Assembly (NCBI GenBank): GCA_051011595.1
Contig: JBPCTQ010000240.1
Span: 1-11,617 of the forward strand
Length of the DNA stretch: 11,617 nucleotides
Direction of reading: 5' to 3'
Origin: JAOUEE01 sp051011595
GTDB lineage: Bacteria; Actinomycetota; Acidimicrobiia; Acidimicrobiales; SHLQ01
The position numbers and the translations under genes were made by a program. How positions within the stretch are numbered: the stretch's first letter is position 1; each line of letters opens with the position of its first letter. Under the pieces are notes generated by a model, which did not search any database, had not been told where the DNA came from, and saw nothing but the letters and a program-made list of their open reading frames with translations. Positions 1 to 4,422 of this stretch are shown here, piece after piece.

Positions 1-510
1 GGCCAGGGTGGAGTTCACGTAGTTGCCGGTGGTCTTCGACGCCGGTGGCATGATGTTGTGATCGTGGCGGGTCCACGACGAGATCTTCATACGCACACCC
101 TTGGTGACGGCGTCGTCGCCCAGGTACGCGCCCCATGGCCAACAGGCGATGGCCACGTCGGTCTTGCAGTCGGTGACAGCCAGGCCCATCTCGCCGTAGC
201 CGTAGTAGGCGATGGGTCGGATGTAGCAGCTGGGGAGCCCGCTCTCCCGCACCACCTGCTTGGTTGCCTCGACCAGCTCGTCGACGCTGTAGGGCAGGTC
301 CATCATCATGATCTGGGCCGAGTGGTGCAGCCGCTCCATGTGTTCGGTGAGCCGGAAGACGGCGGGACCGTTCTCGGTCTCGTAGGCGCGGATGCCCTCG
401 AACACCCCGGTTCCGTAGTGCAGGGTGTGGGTGAGGATGTGGATGTTGGCGTCGTCCCAGTCGACGAGCTCACCGTTCATCCAGATCTTGGCGGTGGGGG
501 TGATGGGCAT
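1..510 (-). CDS. ilvE: Branched-chain amino acid aminotransferase, N-terminal 170 residues (partial at window edge)
   Basis: This is a PLP-dependent fold-type IV transaminase that interconverts Leu, Ile and Val with their 2-keto acids, using glutamate/2-oxoglutarate, in the cytoplasm. The visible 170 residues show the IlvE start (K-I-W-M-N-G-E-L-V near residues 8-16), the H-Y-G-T-G-V-F-E-G-I-R block at 31-41 and P-A-S-K-T-T-G-N-Y at 156-164, where K159 matches the PLP-binding lysine of E. coli IlvE in position and context. The family is about 300-310 residues, so the C-terminal half lies left of the window. The ATG at 508-510 is preceded by GAGGA about 6 nt upstream. The gene lies 27 bp after the leuB stop on the same strand, so the two are very likely cotranscribed and share the upstream attenuator. 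Confidence 0.95.
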   Translation of the reverse strand, partial: MPITPTAKIWMNGELVDWDDANIHILTHTLHYGTGVFEGIRAYETENGPAVFRLTEHMERLHHSAQIMMMDLPYSVDELVEATKQVVRESGLPSCYIRPIAYYGYGEMGLAVTDCKTDVAIACWPWGAYLGDDAVTKGVRMKISSWTRHDHNIMPPASKTTGNYVNSTLA

Positions 511-537
511 TGGTGTCCTCGGGTGTGATCGGGCGGG

Positions 538-1506
538 TCAGAGACGACCGGCGATGAGATCGCCGATCTCGGTCGTGCTTCCGGTGAGCGATTCCTTGTC
601 GTTGCATGCCTTGCGGATGCGGGCGGCGGCATCGTATTCACCCAGGTGGTCGAGCATCATGGCGCCGCTCAGGATGGCGGCGGTGGGGTTGGCCTTGTTC
701 TGGCCCGCGATGTCGGGGGCCGACCCGTGTACCGGTTCGAACATCGACACGCCATTGGGGTTGAGGTTGGCCGAGCTGGCGAAACCGATTCCGCCCGACA
801 CCGCTCCGCCGAGGTCGGTGAGGATGTCGCCGAAGAGATTGTCGGTGACGATCACGTCGTACTGCTCGGGTGACTGCACGAAGTAGATACACGCGGCATC
901 GACGTGGTTGTAGGCCGTGTCGACATCGGGATAGTCGGCGGCGACCTCGTTGAAGGTCCGTTCCCAGAGGTCGCCGGCGAATGTCAAAACGTTGGTTTTG
1001 TGCACCAGCGTGAGGTGTTTGCCCGGGCGGCTGTGGGCCAGCTCGAAGGCGTAACGCACACATCGCTCGACCCCGTGGCGAGTGTTGACCGAACCCTGGG
1101 TGGCGATCTCGTGCGGAGTGCCCTGGCGGAGAAAACCGCCCTCGCCGGCGTAGGTGCCCTCGGTGTTCTCACGGATGACGATGAATTCGTGACCGGGCGC
1201 CTCGAAGGGCCGCTGGTTGATGTAGAGATCGAGGCTGAACCGCATCTTCAGCAACAGTCCCCGTTCGATCAGACCGGGCGGCACCTCGGGTGTACCGACC
1301 GCCCCCAGATACAGGGCGTCGAGCCCGCGCCACTCATCGAGCACCTCGTCGGGCAACACGGTGCCGTCCTGGGCATACCGTTCGCCGCCGAGGTGGTAGT
1401 CGACGGTGTCGAGGGCAACGCCGACCGCGGCGATCACCTTCAACCCTTCGGCGATGACATCGGGACCGATGCCGTCGCCGCCGATGATGCCGACCTGGTG
1501 TGCCAC
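538..1506 (-). CDS. leuB: 3-isopropylmalate dehydrogenase
   Basis: LeuB oxidatively decarboxylates 3-isopropylmalate with NAD+ in leucine synthesis. The 322-residue protein has G-D-G-I-G-P at 10-15, the substrate-binding arginines in R-G-L-L-L-K-M-R-F (82-90) and at R99/R112, the V-H-K-T-N-V lysine K170, metal-binding aspartates D203 and D227/D231 (the latter in D-N-L-F-G-D-I-L-T-D), and the NAD-site block F-E-P-V-H-G-S-A-P-D-I-A-G at 256-268. As I recall the Mycobacterium LeuB, this one is closely similar, including the R-E-x-T-E-G segment, so it is the actinobacterial type. The GTG start at 1504-1506 is preferred because AAGGAG lies 4 nt upstream and the protein then begins as the family does. 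The longer reading from 1587 translates the leader terminator and is rejected. It is the first gene of a leuB-ilvE operon. Confidence 0.95.
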   Translation of the reverse strand: MAHQVGIIGGDGIGPDVIAEGLKVIAAVGVALDTVDYHLGGERYAQDGTVLPDEVLDEWRGLDALYLGAVGTPEVPPGLIERGLLLKMRFSLDLYINQRPFEAPGHEFIVIRENTEGTYAGEGGFLRQGTPHEIATQGSVNTRHGVERCVRYAFELAHSRPGKHLTLVHKTNVLTFAGDLWERTFNEVAADYPDVDTAYNHVDAACIYFVQSPEQYDVIVTDNLFGDILTDLGGAVSGGIGFASSANLNPNGVSMFEPVHGSAPDIAGQNKANPTAAILSGAMMLDHLGEYDAAARIRKACNDKESLTGSTTEIGDLIAGRL

Positions 1507-1510
1507 GGTG

Positions 1511-1516
1511 CTCCTT
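1511..1516 (-). promoter_or_regulatory. Ribosome binding site deciding the GTG start of leuB
   Basis: On the minus strand AAGGAG lies 4 nt before the GTG at 1506. It fixes the leuB start downstream of the attenuator terminator and argues against longer in-frame readings. Confidence 0.75.
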
Positions 1517-1550
1517 TGGTTCTGGGGTGGGGACGACGGGTTCCGGAACG

Positions 1551-1576
1551 AAAAAACCGCCCACCGAGGTGGACGG
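1551..1576 (-). terminator. Intrinsic terminator in the leuB leader (attenuator terminator)
   Basis: On the minus strand CCGTCCAC pairs with GTGGGCGG over a CTCG tetraloop (8 bp with one G-U wobble), followed directly by TTTTTT at 1556-1551. It lies 44 nt upstream of the leuB GTG and downstream of a short leader ORF, so it would end transcription before leuB unless an alternative fold or a stalled ribosome prevents it. Confidence 0.8.
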
Positions 1577-1581
1577 TCGAG

Positions 1582-1606
1582 GCGCACGTCGAGGGGTGAC
1601 GTGCGC
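1582..1606 (-). promoter_or_regulatory. Perfect leader hairpin (pause or 1:2 hairpin of the attenuator)
   Basis: GCGCACGTC and GACGTGCGC form a perfect 9-bp stem with a 7-nt loop. The first base of the stem on the minus strand is the G of the leader peptide's TAG stop, so a ribosome at the stop codon would block this hairpin. It lies 5 nt before the terminator stem. This geometry is what ribosome-mediated attenuation requires. I could not identify a convincing 2:3 antiterminator by eye. Confidence 0.65.
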
Positions 1607-1641
1607 TAACGAATGACTACGATCCGGTCGAGCTGTCGCAT
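1606..1641 (-). CDS. Leader peptide of the leuB-ilvE attenuator (MRQLDRIVVIR)
   Basis: This 11-codon ORF runs from ATG at 1641 to TAG ending at 1606. It reads M-R-Q-L-D-R-I-V-V-I-R, so 5 of 11 residues are branched-chain and four of them are consecutive (I-V-V-I) just before the stop. No Shine-Dalgarno is evident. A TATGCT -10 box ends 9 nt before the ATG, so the transcript is probably leaderless or nearly so. Short branched-chain-rich leader ORFs before hairpins and terminators are established in actinobacterial ilv and leu attenuators. Here the codons match the products of the downstream genes, which supports ribosome stalling on scarce charged tRNA-Ile or tRNA-Val. Confidence 0.7.
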   Translation of the reverse strand: MRQLDRIVVIR

Positions 1642-1650
1642 TACCGCCCG

Positions 1651-1656
1651 AGCATA
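1651..1656 (-). promoter_or_regulatory. Candidate -10 box of the leuB-ilvE promoter
   Basis: TATGCT on the minus strand fits the actinobacterial TAnnnT -10 pattern and ends 9 nt before the leader-peptide ATG. No convincing -35 hexamer is visible at 16-18 nt; that region is G-rich. Confidence 0.5.
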
Positions 1657-1712
1657 GTCCCCCACCCACCGTTCCGGTAGCGAGATGGGCACGACCTCGC
1701 CCGCCGCCTCCT

Positions 1713-1751
1713 CCCCCTCCCGTCTCCCCCCTCACCCTTTACCCTCCCCCC
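1713..1751 (-). other. G-quadruplex-forming motif upstream of the leu promoter
   Basis: The minus strand carries six runs of three to six G (1746-1751, 1742-1744, 1735-1737, 1726-1731, 1719-1721, 1713-1717) separated by loops of 1, 4, 3, 4 and 1 nt. This satisfies the usual four-run G4 pattern several times over. It sits inside a polypyrimidine/polypurine tract of about 60 nt, some 57 nt upstream of the candidate -10 box. A role in transcription is inference only. Confidence 0.6.
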
Positions 1752-1760
1752 TTCTCCGTT

Positions 1761-1803
1761 CTGGTAGTGCAGCGACACTCCCAGCCTGACGGTGCACTAC
1801 CAG
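1761..1803 (+). repeat. 43-nt palindrome-ended repeat, copy A
   Basis: This unit begins CTGGTAGTGCA and ends TGCACTACCAG, a perfect 11-bp inverted repeat around a 21-nt centre that contains GCGACA and CTGACG. It is one of four 43-nt copies in the same orientation around the nuclease-like gene at 1882-2859, and the only one with perfect arms. It is separated from copy B by 18 nt. Confidence 0.85.
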
Positions 1804-1821
1804 TTCGCCCCCTCCTTCGTT

Positions 1822-1864
1822 CTGGTGGTGTGGCGACAGTCCCAGCCTGACGGCGCACTACCAG
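1822..1864 (+). repeat. 43-nt palindrome-ended repeat, copy B
   Basis: Same length and orientation as copy A. The left arm is CTGGTGGTGTG and the right arm CGCACTACCAG; they pair fully only if two G-T wobbles are allowed. The centre differs from copy A at one position (GCGACAG instead of GCGACAC). It ends 17 nt before the stop codon of the nuclease-like gene. Confidence 0.85.
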
Positions 1865-1871
1865 TTTCGTG

Positions 1872-1896
1872 CTGGGGCGCACTACCTCTGGTGGTA
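1872..1896 (+). repeat. Rearranged repeat remnant overlapping the end of the nuclease-like gene
   Basis: GGCGCACTACC at 1876-1886 matches the right arm of copy B, and TCTGGTGGT at 1888-1896 or nearby matches its left arm, but here the right arm comes first. This is what remains if the junction of two tandem copies loses its spacer and centres. The stop codon of the nuclease-like gene (1882-1884) lies inside it, so the last few codons are repeat-derived. Confidence 0.55.
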
Positions 1897-2859
1897 GCCG
1901 GGGCGCGGGTTGCGGCGACGGTGCGCCACCTGCACGGGTAGCCACTGCTTCGTCACCTGGGCAACCGTCTCCTTGGGCCGTTGCCAGACATCCACATCGG
2001 TGATTTCCATCACCACCCAGCCGGCCGCCCGCAGCAGCCGGTTCTTGCGCTCGTCGTCACGCTGGTCGATCAGCGCCGAGTGATACCGCGCCGACTGCAC
2101 CCGAACCAGGAACGGCACACCGTCCTCGGCCACGTAGTCGATGCGGCCGATCCACTGGTCACCATCGCCGACGTCGACCTGGCGCCGCAGCCGCGGCCCG
2201 CCGTGAAGGTCGACGATCTCCTCGAATCGTTTCTCCAGGCCGCTCTCGGGCGGGCGGTAGTTCTCGGCCCGGTCTTCGATGAGCTCGCGCATCAGCCGGA
2301 TACCCCGTCTCCCCCGCTTGGCCAACTGTCGCAGCACGGCCTCGAGCCGGGCGCGATTGACCAGGTTGCGAGACCACGCCGCGTCGACGGCGCGCTCGAT
2401 ACGTTTCGGGTGCAGCCCCAGGTTGGCCAGATCGAACAGTGTTCGAGCCGGGGTGGTGAGCGGCAGACCGTCGAGCACGGTGCGATGGTCGCGAGACAAC
2501 AACCTGGGCTCGTGCACCGTGGCCTGGTAAGGCGCCGTTCGATGTTGATTGCCCCGATCACCGATGACGTGCAACGGTTCGAGTTCGTAGCCGGGCAACT
2601 CCCAACGGGCCGCCGCCGAGGTGTGCGACAACATGGCCAGATCGTGGGTGTCGAGTACCGACACCATCGCTCGCCGCTCGGGGGTATCGGCACTACCCAC
2701 CGCCACCAACACTCGTGGACCCGTGGGGGTGAAGGCGCCGCTGGTGCGCACCACCTGACGGTCGGGGCGATCGAATCCCGCCCGCCGCAACTGCGTCGAG
2801 CTGACCACGCCATGCTGTTCGGCAGCCAATTTCAGTGCACATTGTGCTTTTTCATGCAT
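1882..2859 (-). CDS. AbiEi-like N-terminal region plus degenerate DUF559/Vsr-like nuclease domain
   Basis: A 325-residue cytoplasmic protein. Residues about 8-100 look like the AbiEi-type winged-helix region common in actinobacterial proteins (A-E-Q-H-G-V-V-S-S-T-Q-L-R-R-A-G near 13-28, then A-M-L-S-H-T-S-A-A near 75-83). After a T-P-A-R-T-L-F-D-L-A helix (136-145), residues about 205-295 match the DUF559/Vsr-like PD-(D/E)XK fold: E-x-x-L-E-K-R-F, G-R-I-D-Y (D241), Y-H (259-260), D-D-E-R-K-N (268-273) and A-G-W (279-281). Where active family members usually read E-x-D-G, this protein reads R-V-Q-S (253-256), so cleavage activity is doubtful. The ATG at 2859 is the first start outside the repeats; the longer reading from 3051 translates the repeats. 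No good ribosome site is visible. Function unknown: possible regulator, antitoxin-like protein or domesticated nuclease. Confidence 0.8.
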   Translation of the reverse strand: MHEKAQCALKLAAEQHGVVSSTQLRRAGFDRPDRQVVRTSGAFTPTGPRVLVAVGSADTPERRAMVSVLDTHDLAMLSHTSAAARWELPGYELEPLHVIGDRGNQHRTAPYQATVHEPRLLSRDHRTVLDGLPLTTPARTLFDLANLGLHPKRIERAVDAAWSRNLVNRARLEAVLRQLAKRGRRGIRLMRELIEDRAENYRPPESGLEKRFEEIVDLHGGPRLRRQVDVGDGDQWIGRIDYVAEDGVPFLVRVQSARYHSALIDQRDDERKNRLLRAAGWVVMEITDVDVWQRPKETVAQVTKQWLPVQVAHRRRNPRPGYHQR

Positions 2860-2896
2860 GCCCTGACACTGCCGCAACCCACTGACACTCTTCGTT

Positions 2897-2939
2897 CTGG
2901 TCGTGTGGCGACACCCCCAGCCTGACGCTGCACTACCAG
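2897..2939 (+). repeat. 43-nt palindrome-ended repeat, copy C
   Basis: Same length and orientation as copies A and B. The left arm is CTGGTCGTGTG and the right arm TGCACTACCAG, with mismatches at arm positions 6 and 11 and a wobble at 10. It starts 37 nt upstream of the nuclease-like gene's ATG and is followed by copy D after 17 nt. Confidence 0.85.
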
Positions 2940-2956
2940 AATGGGACACGGCGCTT

Positions 2957-2999
2957 CTGGTCGTGTGGCGACACTCCCACGCTGACGCGGCACTACCAG
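2957..2999 (+). repeat. 43-nt palindrome-ended repeat, copy D
   Basis: The left 18 nt are identical to copy C, and the right 10 nt (GCACTACCAG) are identical in all four copies. The centre differs slightly, reading CCCACGCTGACG where the others read CCCAGCCTGACG. It ends 46 nt before the greA -10 box, so it marks the right edge of the island. Confidence 0.85.
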
Positions 3000-3045
3000 A
3001 ACGGGTACATGGGTGCGTCTGAGTCGCACCGGGGCGGGTTATCGC

Positions 3046-3051
3046 TAACAT
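3046..3051 (+). promoter_or_regulatory. -10 box of a leaderless greA promoter
   Basis: TAACAT fits TAnnnT and ends 7 nt before the ATG at 3059, which places the transcription start at or next to the A of the start codon. There is no Shine-Dalgarno-like sequence, and the -35 region is not clear. Confidence 0.6.
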
Positions 3052-3058
3052 TTTGCGG

Positions 3059-3523
3059 ATGGCCCAGATCCAACAGCTGTCCCAAGCTGCCTACGACCGG
3101 CTCAAGGCCGACTACGACGACCTCACCACCCGCGGCCGCATCGACATCGCCCGCAAGATCGAGACGGCCCGTGAGCTGGGCGACCTGTCCGAGAACGGCG
3201 ACTACCACGCCGCCAAAGAAGAGCAGGGAAAGATGGAGGGGCGCATCATGCACCTCCACAAGATCCTCGAGAACTGCGAGATCGTCGAAGAGACCGGGGG
3301 CGAACACGTCGGCGCCGGCTCGGTGGTGGGCATCACCTACGAAGGCGACGACGAGGTCGAGAAGTACCTCGTCGGCTCCATCGAGGAACGAGTCGACGAT
3401 CTCGAGGTGGTGTCCCCCGGCAGTCCGCTCGGTGAAGCCCTCATCGGGTCGTCGGTCGGTGACGAAGTCGGCTACGAGGCGCCCGGCGGTGTCCTCAAGG
3501 TCAAGATCGTGAGCATCGACTGA
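3059..3523 (+). CDS. greA: Transcription elongation factor GreA
   Basis: GreA inserts its N-terminal coiled coil into the RNA polymerase secondary channel and triggers cleavage of backtracked transcripts. This 154-residue protein has the coiled-coil tip G-D-L-S-E-N-G-D-Y-H at 41-50, with the acidic residues D42 and E45 in the positions of the E. coli catalytic pair, then A-A-K-E-E-Q-G-K-M-E-G-R. The C-terminal FKBP-like domain ends with S-P-L-G-E-A-L-I-G and V-L-K-V-K-I-V-S-I. Length matches the family (about 158). I choose ATG 3059 over the TTG at 3053 because the -10 box at 3046-3051 puts the RNA 5' end at about 3058-3059. The gene stands alone, with the repeat island behind it and the hydrolase 59 nt ahead. 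Confidence 0.93.
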   Translation: MAQIQQLSQAAYDRLKADYDDLTTRGRIDIARKIETARELGDLSENGDYHAAKEEQGKMEGRIMHLHKILENCEIVEETGGEHVGAGSVVGITYEGDDEVEKYLVGSIEERVDDLEVVSPGSPLGEALIGSSVGDEVGYEAPGGVLKVKIVSID

Positions 3524-3582
3524 CCACCGGGGAGCACATCATCGGCATCGACGAGACCCCACCGCTACCGCCCGGCCGGTCG

Positions 3583-4422
3583 TTGTACCTGCCCGGTCGA
3601 GGCGAGACGTTCATTCGCGAGTTCGGGCCGCGCGACGCACCGGCTCTGGTGCTGCTCCACGGCTGGACGGTGACCGCCGACCTGAACTGGTTCACCAGCT
3701 ACGACGCCCTGGCCGAACACCACCGGGTGATCACCATCGACCACCGAGGCCACGGCCGCGGCATCCGCTCGCGCCGCCCGTTCCGGCTGGCCGACTGCGC
3801 CGACGACGCGGTCGCCGTCGCCGACGCGCTCGGCATCGATACCTTCGTGCCGGTCGGCTACTCGATGGGCGGACCCATCGCCTTGGAGATGTGGCGCCGG
3901 CACCGCCATCGGGTCAGCGGCCTGGTGCTGTGCGCCACCTTCGCCCACGTGACCGTGACCCCGCGCAGCCGAACCCGCATGAGGGCCCTGGGCCTCGCCG
4001 GCCGGAGCCTCAAGGCGGTGCCCCAATCGGTGAGCCGGGCCGGCTTCGAGCGACTGCTCGATCAGCAGACCGCCGGGCGCGATCTGGGCCGGTGGGTCCA
4101 CGATCAGATACGCAGCTGCGATCCCCGACACCTGCTCCAGGCCGGTGGCGAGATCGGGCGGTTCGACGCTCGATCCTGGATCGACCAGGTCGACGTTCCC
4201 ACCGCAGTGTTGGTCATGGAACGAGACACTGTGGTGCCGCCCGCCCGGCAGCTCGAACTGGCCGAGGCGCTGCCCATGGCGCGGCGCTGGTCACTCGAGG
4301 CCGACCACGATGTCTGTGTGATGCGCCGGCATGAGTTTCTGCCGTCGTTTCTCGAGGCCTGCACCCACAGCGCACACGAAGCGGCACCAACCGGAGATTC
4401 ATCTCTATACTCTCCCCCTTGA
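3583..4422 (+). CDS. Alpha/beta hydrolase (N-terminus uncertain)
   Basis: A serine hydrolase of the alpha/beta fold, 279 residues from the TTG at 3583. The catalytic set is visible: H-G-W at 26-28 (oxyanion region), the nucleophile elbow G-Y-S-M-G-G with S94, an acid D215 in M-E-R-D-T-V-V-P, and H242 in A-D-H-D-V. The D-H-R-G-H-G block (53-58) is also typical. The substrate cannot be told. TTG 3583 is the first conventional in-frame start after the greA stop, but it has no ribosome site. A GGGGAG at 3529-3534 instead sits just ahead of in-frame ATC codons at 3538 and 3541, which would add 14-15 residues. The stop TGA overlaps the livH ATG (TGATG), and the end of the gene contains the liv promoter. 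Confidence 0.85.
   Translation: MYLPGRGETFIREFGPRDAPALVLLHGWTVTADLNWFTSYDALAEHHRVITIDHRGHGRGIRSRRPFRLADCADDAVAVADALGIDTFVPVGYSMGGPIALEMWRRHRHRVSGLVLCATFAHVTVTPRSRTRMRALGLAGRSLKAVPQSVSRAGFERLLDQQTAGRDLGRWVHDQIRSCDPRHLLQAGGEIGRFDARSWIDQVDVPTAVLVMERDTVVPPARQLELAEALPMARRWSLEADHDVCVMRRHEFLPSFLEACTHSAHEAAPTGDSSLYSPP
4406..4411 (+). promoter_or_regulatory. -10 box of the liv operon, inside the hydrolase gene
   Basis: TATACT (5 of 6 to TATAAT) ends 10 nt before the livH ATG. The intervening bases are pyrimidine-rich, with no ribosome site, so the transcript start would fall at about 4418-4422 and livH would be leaderless or nearly so. A small dyad, GAGAT-TC-ATCTC (4394-4405), abuts the box. The -35 is unclear. 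Confidence 0.6.

Noticed and set aside
1507..1587. Longer LeuB starting at 1587
   Set aside because: The extra 27 residues translate the attenuator terminator and ribosome site. The GTG at 1506 has AAGGAG upstream and gives the family N-terminus.
904..1599. Plus-strand open frame of 231 codons across leuB
   Set aside because: It is a shadow of leuB: low-complexity V/G/E/H composition, no recognisable domain, opposite strand to a clear family member.
1761..2999. CRISPR array made of the 43-nt repeats
   Set aside because: There are only two copies on each side of a gene, with 17-18 nt spacers that are too short, arms that vary between copies, and no cas genes.
2860..3051. N-terminal extension of the nuclease-like protein (open frame from 3051)
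   Set aside because: The added residues are translations of repeat copies C and D and of the greA promoter; the sequence only resembles a family member from the ATG at 2859.
3053..3058. TTG start for GreA, two residues longer
   Set aside because: The -10 box at 3046-3051 places the RNA 5' end at or after this codon; ATG 3059 fits a leaderless start.
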